Part shown: positions 13,294 to 19,654 of the stretch, piece by piece | How the letters are laid out: every line of letters starts with the position of its first letter | Position numbering within the stretch: the stretch's first letter is position 1 | DNA from: a virus | Length of the DNA: 31,357 nucleotides | Virus record (IMG/VR): IMGVR_UViG_3300037119_006377 | Location: 1 to 31,357 of that record | Direction: 5' to 3' (one strand) | Position numbers and translations under genes: made by a program | Notes under the pieces: generated by a model | Database searches by the model: none | Seen by the model: the letters and a program-made list of their open reading frames with translations, nothing else | What the model was told of the DNA's origin: nothing

Positions 13294-13572
13294 CTATTCC
13301 TTATGAGTTAGCGCTCGAAGCTCGCCTCTCATATTGTTCAATTCATCAAGTTTGCTCTGGAATTCATTTCTGATTCGTGCTTCTTCTTGGTCGATAGCAG
13401 CAAGCTGTTTTCCTACAAGTACAGAAGCAGGTAGTGGTTTGAATTCAACCTCTAAATAATCAGTTATTCTTACATAGTTATCGCTATTCTCCATCCAGTC
13501 TTTCATTTCGAAAATTACTTCATATTGCTGACATTGTTCAATGCCAATACGTCTGTATGTTGCAATCTTCAT
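13294..13572 (-). CDS. Early protein of a three-member local family (92 aa)
   Basis: ATG 13572 overlaps the previous stop (ATGA). The N-terminal half, MKIATYRRIG, then NYVRITDYLEVEFKPLP, aligns with the proteins at 13569-13769 and 14997-15341 through (I/L)A(I/T)Y and Y-x-x-(I/M/L)T-x-x-(V/L)-x-V-(D/E)-F-x-x-L. A charged helix follows (DQEEARIRNEFQSKLDELNN). The three are likely duplicates of one beta-type domain with different tails. Function is unknown. Confidence 0.65.
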   Translation of the reverse strand: MKIATYRRIGIEQCQQYEVIFEMKDWMENSDNYVRITDYLEVEFKPLPASVLVGKQLAAIDQEEARIRNEFQSKLDELNNMRGELRALTHKE

Positions 13573-13769
13573 AGAATACCTGCTTTGCCATTTAGCTTTT
13601 CACGACGCGCCTTCGCCGCAGAATCTGATAGCGGCACGAACTCCACAGTTACGACTTCAGTCATCATTTCGTAATCTCGATTGTTGTTCATCCAATAAGT
13701 CGCCGGGAAGACAGACTCCGTACCGTCTGCGCTTTTGTAGATGGCAAGACTGATCTTCTTGGATTTCAT
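13569..13769 (-). CDS. Early protein of a three-member local family (66 aa)
   Basis: ATG 13769 (MKSKKISLAIYKSADG) is chosen; GTG 13781 in frame is the alternative. It shares with its paralogues the AIY strand and the segment YEMMTEVVTVEFVPLSD, then ends in a short basic helix. It is the shortest member, essentially the common domain alone. It overlaps the next paralogue by ATGA, which suggests tandem duplication. Confidence 0.6.
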   Translation of the reverse strand: MKSKKISLAIYKSADGTESVFPATYWMNNNRDYEMMTEVVTVEFVPLSDSAAKARREKLNGKAGIL

Positions 13770-13806
13770 GTTTTGCACCAATTGGTTCTATTGAAACTCA
13801 CAGCAC

Positions 13807-14490
13807 TCAAAGGCACTCGCCGATTATTTCTCGCTCGAGGCAGCCATACTTTTCGTCGTCACCCACAACTTCGCCTTTTAGCGCGACAATCCATACTCGC
13901 TCGCCTTTCCATTTTGATGGGATCAGTGTCGCGTGCAGCGTTCCTTTTTTGCAGGTTTCAAGTGGCCCAATTGACTTGTGAATGACGCCAGGAGCAGCAG
14001 CTTCTATCTTTCCTCCGCCGTTGCTGGGCAATCCTTTTTGGTTAGACCGCCAGTAACAAATTTTTGCGCCGCTCTTCTCTAGAGCATTGAGTCGCACACG
14101 TTGTGCCTGACTCCATTTTTTTGCGAAATACTTTATGCAAGTGCACCAATAAATCCCGTCCCCGTCCCCGTACCCGTACCCGTCCCCGGACCCGTCCCAG
14201 GACCCGTACCCGGACCCGTCCCCGTACCCGTACCCGGACCCGGACCCGGACCCGTACCCGGACCCGGACCCGGACCCGTCCCCGTACCCGTACCCGGACC
14301 CGGACCCGGACCCGTACCCGTACCCGTACCCGTACCCGTACCCGGACCCGTACCCGTCCCCGTACCCGTCCCAGGACCCGGACCCGGACCCGTCCCAGGA
14401 CCCGGACCCGTACCCGGACCCGTCCCCGTACCCGTACCCGGACCCGTATTCCAATGGTACTGCCCCACGAAGAACTGTTACCGGCTCCAC
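13807..14490 (-). CDS. Gly/Tyr/Ser/Asp dipeptide-repeat protein with conserved C-terminal domain
   Basis: GTG 14490 is chosen because GGGAGG lies 8 bases upstream; TTG 14505 is longer. The 227-residue product starts EPVTVLRGAVPLEY. Forty-nine dipeptides of the G-Y, G-S, G-D type follow (with a few S-W), then a Cys/Trp-containing domain of about 110 residues. That domain includes KICYWRSNQKGLPSNGGG, GTLHATLIPSKWKGERVWIV and DDEKYGCLEREIIG. I recall this C-terminal pattern (possibly DUF7666) and the GSGYG repeat from other phage proteins. The repeat should be flexible and repeat-length variable. The role is unknown. Confidence 0.7.
   Translation of the reverse strand: MEPVTVLRGAVPLEYGSGYGYGDGSGYGSGSWDGSGSGSWDGYGDGYGSGYGYGYGYGYGSGSGSGYGYGDGSGSGSGYGSGSGSGYGYGDGSGYGSWDGSGDGYGYGDGDGIYWCTCIKYFAKKWSQAQRVRLNALEKSGAKICYWRSNQKGLPSNGGGKIEAAAPGVIHKSIGPLETCKKGTLHATLIPSKWKGERVWIVALKGEVVGDDEKYGCLEREIIGECL
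14155..14448. repeat. Hexanucleotide tandem repeat, 49 units
   Basis: On the plus strand 49 in-phase units of CCCGTA, CCCGTC, CCCGGA and the variant CCAGGA run without interruption from 14155 to 14448. A higher-order repeat of 60 bases is visible: 14221-14264 and 14281-14324 are identical. On the minus strand the units encode Gly-Tyr, Gly-Asp, Gly-Ser and Ser-Trp. All six frames are open through it. Confidence 0.95.
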
Positions 14491-14765
14491 GGAGCAGCCT
14501 CCCAAGCAGATACAGACTCAGGAGTGCAACTCATTACGCTTGTGATGTCTCGCAACTCGATGTCAGCTGCCGGACCGACCCTGCAATCACTGGTCGGGCC
14601 AGTTGATGCAAGCCCCATAAAACCCTTGACCTTCTCTGACCATCTCAAGCAGTTACGTGCTGCACGCAATTTGATAATTGCGCCATCAGTATCAGATGCG
14701 TAACCAAAAAACACGCCTCGATGCGAGGTCGTTACGATTACTGGACGCTCTTTTTTCGTTGCCAT
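14478..14765 (-). CDS. Conserved phage protein (95 aa), DUF6948-like
   Basis: ATG 14765 has AGAGGA 7 bases upstream. The pattern RPVIVTTSHRGVFFGYASD, then LRAARNCLRWS, FMGLASTGPTSDCRVGPAAD and SAWEAAPW matches a family of about 95-residue proteins I remember from many Gram-negative phages (DUF6948, from memory). Its start lies 2 bases after the previous stop, and its end overlaps the repeat-protein gene, whose ribosome site is formed by the codons for WEAA. The biochemical role is unknown. Confidence 0.72.
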   Translation of the reverse strand: MATKKERPVIVTTSHRGVFFGYASDTDGAIIKLRAARNCLRWSEKVKGFMGLASTGPTSDCRVGPAADIELRDITSVMSCTPESVSAWEAAPWSR

Positions 14766-14766
14766 T

Positions 14767-15000
14767 TCATTTCCTCTTTGGTGGATAAACTTTGCTCAGT
14801 GCTGACACAAACTCGTCTATTGGATTTTTTTCATCTATGCCATCGAAGTAATCATTCATTTCTCTCAGCAGCTTGTTTCTGTTCCGTATCTCTGTCCAGG
14901 CTTCGACGGCGAGCTCGGAGTTGGGATTGTTGTAAATAACAGATCGGAGTTCGACGCTGCTCAGCCTTTGTAGAGTTACTTCCATGGTTCCAGTACTCAC
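14767..15000 (-). CDS. Hypothetical helical early protein (77 aa)
   Basis: GTG 15000 overlaps the stop of the preceding gene (GTGA); ATG 14985 in frame is an alternative. It is helical and polar (RLSSVELRSVIYNNPNSELA, EAWTEIRNRNKLLREMNDYF) with a basic end (VYPPKRK). The last codons (AAGAGGAAA) supply the next gene's ribosome site. No family is recognised. Confidence 0.6.
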   Translation of the reverse strand: MSTGTMEVTLQRLSSVELRSVIYNNPNSELAVEAWTEIRNRNKLLREMNDYFDGIDEKNPIDEFVSALSKVYPPKRK

Positions 15001-15341
15001 TCACAGCCAGATAAAATATATTTACCGCAATCACCAGCAACCGATTGAGCCAGCTCATATGGCTTGATGGAAGCCTTTATCTCGTCTATCCTATCCTTTG
15101 ATTCTTTTAGATCAGTACCAAAATTACTTCTGTACATCTTGATAGCAGAGATATAGTTTTTTCTCCCGCCAAGACAAAGCAATGCGCGAATAGAAGATAG
15201 AGCTTTTTCTTTTGGCAATAGCGGGAAATCAACATCAACTATTCCAGTCAATCTCATATAGCGTTTGTCATTCTCAACAGCTTCTGTTACTTCAAGAAGT
15301 GCATTGCCTTCCGACAAGAAGGTGTATATGGCTATATTCAT
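14997..15341 (-). CDS. Three-member family protein fused to an L7/L12-like segment (114 aa)
   Basis: ATG 15341 is chosen (MNIAIYTFLSEG), preceded by GGTGAGACGAATC. Residues about 1-55 align with the small paralogues at 13294-13769 (AIY, then RYMRLTGIVDVDFPLLP). The C-terminal half contains ISAIKMYRSNFGTDLKESKD, closely like the helix pair of the ribosomal protein L7/L12 C-terminal domain (I-x-x-I-K-x-(V/Y)-R-...-G-L-x-L-K-E-A-K). Short L7/L12-like domains occur outside ribosomes. In a phage it could mimic the stalk or be a chance resemblance. Confidence 0.62.
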   Translation of the reverse strand: MNIAIYTFLSEGNALLEVTEAVENDKRYMRLTGIVDVDFPLLPKEKALSSIRALLCLGGRKNYISAIKMYRSNFGTDLKESKDRIDEIKASIKPYELAQSVAGDCGKYILSGCE

Positions 15342-15349
15342 GATTCGTC

Positions 15350-15670
15350 TCACCAGCTGCCGGTCGCCACAGATTGAGCCCACTCATCGCGCTCGCGACG
15401 CTCTTGCTCTTCGGCGTATTCGCGCGCAGAATTTTTGTAGGCACCCACCAAAGAAGCGAAAAGCATTTCCGCGATCCCCTTGTTGTTGCCTGTCTTCAGA
15501 TACTCGAAAATCTGCGCAGCTTGTCTTGGAGAAATACTGTCGAACAATCCATCGCTGATGTAATGCTCATAGCCGTACTTGCCGTTCAGCGTGGTACTGG
15601 CCTCATGCCTGCAGTAGTTCTCGATGTCTTCGAGTTGAGCTAGGCGTTCATGATGACTGTAATTACTCAT
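15350..15670 (-). CDS. Hypothetical early protein (106 aa)
   Basis: ATG 15670 (MSNYSHHERLAQLEDIENYC) overlaps the stop of the first leftward gene by 8 bases. The central part reads YISDGLFDSISPRQAAQIFE and the end is a charged helix (REYAEEQERRERDEWAQ). A His/Cys pair near the N-terminus (YCRHE) is visible but no full metal site. I know similar-looking early phage proteins but no function. Confidence 0.62.
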   Translation of the reverse strand: MSNYSHHERLAQLEDIENYCRHEASTTLNGKYGYEHYISDGLFDSISPRQAAQIFEYLKTGNNKGIAEMLFASLVGAYKNSAREYAEEQERRERDEWAQSVATGSW

Positions 15671-15821
15671 GCTTAGTCTCCTCATGGGCCTTGAGTGCCT
15701 CAAGACTATACAAAATGGACTCTCTGTCAGATGACACGTGATACTTACCATCGATGACCAGAGTGTAAATATAGCCGTTGAGGCTGCGGTAACGGCGATC
15801 GCGATGGATGATGGTACGCAT
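15663..15821 (-). CDS. First gene of the leftward operon (52 aa), unknown function
   Basis: ATG 15821 follows AAGAGCG with 8-base spacing and lies about 35 bases after the predicted leftward promoter. The basic start (MRTIIHRDRRYRSLNGYIYT) leads to a beta-like segment (LVIDGKYHVSSDRE) and a helix. Immediate-early position suggests a host-takeover or regulatory role. No family is recognised. Confidence 0.6.
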   Translation of the reverse strand: MRTIIHRDRRYRSLNGYIYTLVIDGKYHVSSDRESILYSLEALKAHEETKHE

Positions 15822-15832
15822 TTGTTTCGCTC

Positions 15833-15885
15833 TTGCCGTTTTACCTAAGTTTTGCTATGGTATCTATGTCGTTTACTATTTGCAA
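15833..15885. promoter_or_regulatory. Divergent promoter region of early operon and regulator
   Basis: Rightward: TTGCCG (15833-15838), 17-base spacer, TATGGT (15856-15861). Leftward: TTGCAA (15885-15880 on minus), 17-base spacer, TACCAT (15862-15857). The two -10 boxes overlap, so the promoters would exclude each other. The inverted repeat TTTGC-AACA-GCAAA and the half-sites GTTTTGCT (15849-15856) and AGCAAAAAAC (15887-15896) are operator candidates for the regulator next door. Hexamers are moderate, so this is tentative. Confidence 0.45.
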
Positions 15886-15896
15886 CAGCAAAAAAC

Positions 15897-16160
15897 ATGA
15901 CAATCAAAACATCCAGTCCACGCAGCAACCGTAAGCTTTCCCCGGTCGATCTTGTAGTCTCGCGCTTCGCAGAGTCAGGGATCGGCATCAGGCATCTGTC
16001 GAGATTGCTAGGCGGCAGCGACTTCCTAGTCCCATTATGGAAATACCGAGGCGACGCCGTGCCATCCTGCCGCCAGATGCATACCCGCCTCATCAAATTG
16101 GCAGGACAAAAAGGCGTGAAACTCAGCTATCAAGAAATCAACGAAGGCGGCTTTCTGTAA
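15897..16160 (+). CDS. Small Cro/YdaS-like transcriptional regulator (87 aa)
   Basis: ATG 15897 is chosen from position next to the divergent promoters; the frame extends upstream to 15852 but that start would lie in the promoter. The core SPVDLVVSRFAESGIGIRHL, then SRLLGGS, followed by VPLWKYRGDAVPSCRQM, has the helix-turn-helix layout of short Cro/YdaS-like phage regulators: a recognition helix, then W-K-x-R-G-x-(I/V)-P-x-x. The tail (RLIKLAGQKGVKLSYQEI) matches the closing helices. It is the obvious candidate for the switch controlling the leftward early operon. No separate CI-like repressor is seen. Confidence 0.65.
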   Translation: MTIKTSSPRSNRKLSPVDLVVSRFAESGIGIRHLSRLLGGSDFLVPLWKYRGDAVPSCRQMHTRLIKLAGQKGVKLSYQEINEGGFL

Positions 16161-16321
16161 TCCTCTGCAGACAAATCATCCTGAGTGCTCACCACCACGA
16201 TCAAGTGATCTCCGCCGATCGGCGTCGGCTTTAAAACCTCGAGCACATAACAACCGCGATTCGTGTAGTACCGGCGCACCGCGACACGCGGCTCTCTGGT
16301 CTCTTTTGATGCACTGCTCAT
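16130..16321 (-). CDS. Small hypothetical protein (63 aa), convergent with the regulator
   Basis: ATG 16321 has a strong ribosome site (TAGGAGACGCAGCC). The gene runs into the regulator's end with a 31-base convergent overlap. The sequence is basic then beta-like (TREPRVAVRRYYTNRGCYVL, then GGDHLIVVVSTQDD). No known motif. Its own promoter would have to lie in 16322-16450. Antisense transcription into the regulator gene is a possible side effect. Confidence 0.55.
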   Translation of the reverse strand: MSSASKETREPRVAVRRYYTNRGCYVLEVLKPTPIGGDHLIVVVSTQDDLSAEDYRKPPSLIS

Positions 16322-16380
16322 GGCTGCGTCTCCTAGCTAGATGATTCATCCTGACAGGATATTTATCATTTGTAAACGCC

Positions 16381-16401
16381 GATCTTCTACCACAAAAGAT
16401 C
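16381..16401. promoter_or_regulatory. Inverted repeat, operator candidate
   Basis: GATCTT, 9 bases, AAGATC: an inverted repeat 20-45 bases upstream of the candidate rightward promoter at 16425 and downstream of the leftward gene start at 16321. It could be a binding site shared by both directions. There is no T-run, so it is not a terminator. Confidence 0.35.
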
Positions 16402-16424
16402 AGCCAGCATAAGGTAAACTCCAC

Positions 16425-16453
16425 TTTACTTAGCGTGGGAGCAGTCCTACACT
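16425..16453 (+). promoter_or_regulatory. Candidate promoter of the methyltransferase-primase operon
   Basis: TTTACT (16425-16430), spacer of 17 bases, TACACT (16448-16453), each matching 4 of 6 consensus bases. Transcription would begin near 16460 and run through 16543-19466. The rest of 16322-16542 holds no gene. Confidence 0.4.
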
Positions 16454-16493
16454 CGATTTGGGCTACCCCAGCACTAACCTGGCGGGAAAACGA

Positions 16494-16535
16494 CACCTAG
16501 CGTTGCCCAAGTCCCCCTAGGCCAACGACTAGGTG
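16494..16535 (+). promoter_or_regulatory. Hairpin in the leader of the methyltransferase operon
   Basis: CACCTAGCGTTG (16494-16505) pairs with CAACGACTAGGTG (16523-16535), 12 base pairs with one bulged A. The stem ends 7 bases before the ATG at 16543, and no Shine-Dalgarno sequence is visible outside it. It could control translation of the operon's first gene or be a protein-binding site. It is followed by A's, not T's, so it is not a rightward terminator. Confidence 0.5.
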
Positions 16536-16542
16536 CAAAAAA

Positions 16543-16731
16543 ATGAAGCGACCGCTGCTCTGTCTCTCGCCCTCTCAAAAAGCCGCTCGCTCGAGCCGCA
16601 GAGCGCGCAACCAGTTCCGCGCCTGGGTCGTGTCAGAACTCAACAAGCGCGGCGCCAACCTTGAGCACTGTCCAAAATATGTCGAAATACGCGATGCGAT
16701 CGAGAAGTTCGGCATCGGGCCAACGCGATGA
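16543..16731 (+). CDS. Small basic hypothetical protein (62 aa)
   Basis: The start is ATG 16543, directly after GCAAAAAA. It is very basic at the N-terminus (KKAARSSRRARNQFRAW-like, residues about 12-28), followed by VSELNKRGANLEHCPKYVEI. Its stop overlaps the methyltransferase start (ATGA at 16728). A DNA-binding or methyltransferase accessory role is possible from the context only. Confidence 0.55.
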   Translation: MKRPLLCLSPSQKAARSSRRARNQFRAWVVSELNKRGANLEHCPKYVEIRDAIEKFGIGPTR

Positions 16732-17528
16732 AGCCTCTGGCGATTGATCTATTCTGTGGTCTGGGAGGCTGGACAGAAGGTCTGCTTGCTGAGGGCTACT
16801 ACGTCGTCGGCTTTGACATTGAGCGCCATCAGTACGGTGAGCATCAATACCCATCTCAACTCGTACTGCAAGACGTCCTAACGCTACACGGGAAACAATT
16901 CAAGGAGGCCGCGCTGATCGTGGCCAGTCCGCCATGCCAAGCCTACAGCTACCGCGCGATGCCATGGAAACGTGCCAAAGCATTACCGCCCCCAGATAAC
17001 TCGCTATTCGACGCCTGCTTTCGAATTCAGCGCGAAGCCTGTGAGGCCGCCTGCCACCACATTCCGCTGGTCGTAGAGAACGTACGTGGCGCGCAGAAAT
17101 GGGTCGGGCGAGCTCGGTGGAACTTTGGCAGTTTTTACTTGTGGGGCGACGTGCCGGCGCTGATGCCGATCTCTCGGCGCGTAGCCAAGGTACCTGGGTT
17201 GGACTGGAACCGATACAAGAATGGCGACCCAAACTATCGCGGTCAGTCCTTCAACACGCATGCGCAGCGATTGACTGTCGGCACTAAGAACACCGGCGGA
17301 TCATGGTTCAACGTCGCTCATAATACGACTAGCGGCAAGGGCAATAATCCAGTTAATCGCTGTGATGATACTGGAGTAAAACAAGGCGGCACCTGGTTCC
17401 ATGATTCACGGCCAGGCGCACTACGCTCTACTTCCTCCAAATCTTCGGCTCGCAAAGCCGCCTCCGCGATGATCGCCAAAATCCCTCTTCTGCTTTCGCG
17501 GCACATCGCGAGGGTTTATTTCCCATGA
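16728..17528 (+). CDS. DNA (cytosine-5-)methyltransferase
   Basis: The 266-residue product transfers methyl from S-adenosylmethionine to C5 of cytosine in DNA. Seen directly: motif I DLFCGLGGW (residues 7-15), motif IV ASPPCQ with catalytic C70, motif VI VVENVR (115-120, catalytic Glu), and a motif X-like end (SSARKAASAMIAKIPLLLSR). The target-recognition part (about 130-225) is short. Phage solitary methyltransferases of this size usually protect phage DNA from host restriction. No restriction enzyme gene is nearby. Start and stop overlap both neighbours. Confidence 0.9.
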   Translation: MKPLAIDLFCGLGGWTEGLLAEGYYVVGFDIERHQYGEHQYPSQLVLQDVLTLHGKQFKEAALIVASPPCQAYSYRAMPWKRAKALPPPDNSLFDACFRIQREACEAACHHIPLVVENVRGAQKWVGRARWNFGSFYLWGDVPALMPISRRVAKVPGLDWNRYKNGDPNYRGQSFNTHAQRLTVGTKNTGGSWFNVAHNTTSGKGNNPVNRCDDTGVKQGGTWFHDSRPGALRSTSSKSSARKAASAMIAKIPLLLSRHIARVYFP

Positions 17529-17695
17529 GCACTACAGAAACAATCGATTGGCCGCCGGTCGTCGGCGTGCTCACCATCCAAGAACACAACGATCTCATCA
17601 AGCGCGGCATCCTGAGTCCGGATCTCGTCGCGCAAGGCTGGGGCGAAAACTGGCCGGCGACGACCGCCGCCGAGCCCGGGGAGACCAATGAGTGA
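17525..17695 (+). CDS. Small hypothetical protein (56 aa) between methyltransferase and primase
   Basis: ATG 17525 overlaps the methyltransferase stop (ATGA) and its TGA at 17693-17695 overlaps the primase gene start at 17688. The sequence (WPPVVGVLTIQEHNDLIKRG, then PDLVAQGWGENWP) is not recognised. Coupling at both ends supports it as real. Confidence 0.6.
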   Translation: MSTTETIDWPPVVGVLTIQEHNDLIKRGILSPDLVAQGWGENWPATTAAEPGETNE

Positions 17696-19466
17696 CCTAC
17701 TGCCGTCTTCTGACGACCTCGCAGCCCGCCCCGACGCGCCCATCCTGCTGGTCTGCGGCCCATCGGCGATGCGCGGCGCCAAGCAGCTCCTCGATGCCTA
17801 CATCGTCGGCTCTTGGACCACCGCCGACTATTTCGACGACACGGGCGCCGGCGAGCCGATCACCAACGGCGCCCTGAAACCGCTGGCCGGCCGCAAGGTC
17901 GATTTGTGGACCTCGCCAAGCGCGCACGAAGGCCGCTGGCCGCACGGCGCCGTCGTCGCCGAGCTGCACCGGCTTGGCTGCACGCTGCGCCTCATCGAAA
18001 ACGAGCCCGGCGAGCGCATGGACCCGAATACTGCGGTGCTCATCGGCTGGACGCAGCAGCAGCTGCTCGAGTTCGCGCGCGCGCGGGTGCGCGAGATTCC
18101 GCCCACACGACCGCCGACCATTCGCGAACTCGAGGACGAGCTTCCCGTCGAATTGAGCCGCGGCAAACCGCGCACGAAGGCAAACGGCCAACCGCCAGAC
18201 GGTATCGAATTCGACGCAGCCTGCAAGCCAACTCGATTCATTCCCTGGGCAGAACTCGGACTTGATTGCGATAGCCGCGGCATGCCGCATCCTAATATCG
18301 CCAATGTCAAAAAGGTCCTAGCAGCGCACCCGGAAATCATCTCGCGGGTGTGGTACGACGAATTCCACCATCGAGTCTATTCGACCTTTTTCACCGAAGA
18401 GCCGGCCGAATGGACCGATCGGGACGACACAAATTTATGCGCATGGATGCAATCGGCGCTACGCATCCCAAAAATCTCCATCGACGTCATCAAGCGATCG
18501 GTAGAAGCCATCGCGCACGCCAATCCGCGCCACGAATTGAGGGAATGGCTCACTAGCCTTCAGTGGGATGGAACCCCGCGCCTCGAAACACTGCTAGCCG
18601 ATGCCTATGGTGCAGAACAGAACGCCTATACAGCAGCGGTGGGACGGTGCTGGATGGTAAGCCTGATTGCGCGCGCGTTTTTACCAGGGTGCCAGGTCGA
18701 TACGATCGTGGTGTTCGAAGGCGCGCAAGGAATCCGCAAGTCATCCTCACTCTCTGTGCTCGGCGGGAAATGGTACGCGAGCCTCCCAGATCCGTTCGGT
18801 AGCAAGGATTTTCTGCAGTCCATTGACGGTGTCTGGCTCGCCGAGATACCCGATATGTCCAGCTTCCGTGGCCGTGACATCCAACACGTCAAGGCGATCA
18901 TCACGACACGCGTCGACCGCTACCGGCGCAGCTACGGATACCGCGCCGAAAGCTACCCACGCCAATGCGTATTCGTCGCAACAGCCAATGGCTCCGACTG
19001 GAATCAAGACCCGACCGGTGCCCGCCGTTTTTGGCCAGTCGCCTGCACCTCAGTCAACATCGATTACCTCACGCGGCAGCGGCAACAGATTTTGGCCGAA
19101 GCGCTCGAACTCTATCGCTCCGGAGCATCCTGGTGGGATGTACCAGATGAGCTCGCTATGGCAGAACAAGAGCTTCGCCAGGAAATGGATTCTTGGGGAG
19201 AAACTTTGGAAAACTGGTGCTCGTTTGTGGGCAAAGATTCGCTCACATTGAACGACATTTTTGAGGGTCCAATACTCATTCCAATCGAGCGCCGGGACAT
19301 GCGTGCGCAAAAAAGAGTGGGAACACTTTTGAGACGTTTGGGCTATGGGAGAACACGTCGGAGAGTCGACGGAAAGTTAACTTATGTGTTTTTGCGGCAG
19401 TGCAGCAAAGATGACGAGGTCGATAGGGGGAACAGGGGAACAAAAAGTGAAGAAAAACTTGTTTAA
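17688..19466 (+). CDS. Virulence-associated E (VirE)-type helicase-primase
   Basis: The 592-residue protein carries the VirE/SF3-like ATPase module found in phage and island replication proteins. Seen: Walker A EGAQGIRKSSS (344-354), Walker B VWLAEIPDM (382-390), sensor VFVATANG (about 428-435) and an arginine finger region PTGARRFWPV (442-451). Residue R350 replaces the usual Gly or Cys before Lys. The region LREWLTSLQWDGTPRLETLL (285-303) is also typical of VirE proteins. The first 140 residues may be a degenerate TOPRIM or regulatory domain. The C-terminus is a basic winged-helix-like tail. It likely starts phage replication at the adjacent iteron region. Confidence 0.85.
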   Translation: MSDLLPSSDDLAARPDAPILLVCGPSAMRGAKQLLDAYIVGSWTTADYFDDTGAGEPITNGALKPLAGRKVDLWTSPSAHEGRWPHGAVVAELHRLGCTLRLIENEPGERMDPNTAVLIGWTQQQLLEFARARVREIPPTRPPTIRELEDELPVELSRGKPRTKANGQPPDGIEFDAACKPTRFIPWAELGLDCDSRGMPHPNIANVKKVLAAHPEIISRVWYDEFHHRVYSTFFTEEPAEWTDRDDTNLCAWMQSALRIPKISIDVIKRSVEAIAHANPRHELREWLTSLQWDGTPRLETLLADAYGAEQNAYTAAVGRCWMVSLIARAFLPGCQVDTIVVFEGAQGIRKSSSLSVLGGKWYASLPDPFGSKDFLQSIDGVWLAEIPDMSSFRGRDIQHVKAIITTRVDRYRRSYGYRAESYPRQCVFVATANGSDWNQDPTGARRFWPVACTSVNIDYLTRQRQQILAEALELYRSGASWWDVPDELAMAEQELRQEMDSWGETLENWCSFVGKDSLTLNDIFEGPILIPIERRDMRAQKRVGTLLRRLGYGRTRRRVDGKLTYVFLRQCSKDDEVDRGNRGTKSEEKLV

Positions 19467-19609
19467 AATCAGTGTGTGTTCCCTGTTCCCCTTGTTCCCC
19501 CTATATTTTGTAATCACACTATATAGGTGATGCAGGGACAGGGTATGTATTGTGGGGGTACGCTGTAGGACCTATAGAGAACATAGGGGGAACAGAGGAA
19601 CAGGGAACA
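19423..19609. other. Iteron cluster, candidate replication origin
   Basis: The unit GGGGAACA(G/A) recurs about eight times in three blocks: 19423-19442 (forward, inside the 3' end of the primase gene), 19478-19504 (reverse) and 19583-19609 (forward). Blocks two and three form an inverted repeat of about 26 bases with two mismatches, separated by 78 bases containing ACTATATAGG and a G-run. The P4 type I iteron, GGTGAACAG(A/T), bound by the P4 alpha helicase-primase, is strikingly similar (recalled from literature). Origin function is inference. Confidence 0.6.
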
Positions 19610-19610
19610 G

Positions 19611-19633
19611 TTGTTGAGAATTGTTCTCAACAA
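19611..19633. promoter_or_regulatory. 23-base palindrome, operator or hairpin
   Basis: TTGTTGAGAA, TTG, TTCTCAACAA: two perfect 10-base arms with a 3-base centre, lying directly after the third iteron block and about 22 bases upstream of TATAAT (19655-19660). Its centre falls near -45 of that promoter, a typical activator or repressor position. It could also be a cruciform at an origin. No T-run follows. Confidence 0.6.
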
Positions 19634-19654
19634 GCAAATTCAGGTTTGGCCTAA

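Noticed and set aside
14155-14448. CRISPR-like array
   Set aside because: The repeat is a 6-base tandem unit without spacers and lies inside a gene.
14101-14703. Plus-strand ORFs of 167 and 200 residues rich in PVPVPG or RTRTRP
   Set aside because: They are alternative-frame readings of the hexanucleotide repeat. The minus-strand frame has the ribosome site, the operon context and a conserved C-terminal domain.
16494-16542. Rho-independent terminator
   Set aside because: The stem is followed by A's in the rightward direction. Leftward there is no T-run after the stem either.
17697-18290. Minus-strand ORFs of 197 and 170 residues opposite the helicase-primase gene
   Set aside because: They are shadows caused by GC-rich codons. 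They have no ribosome site and no context.
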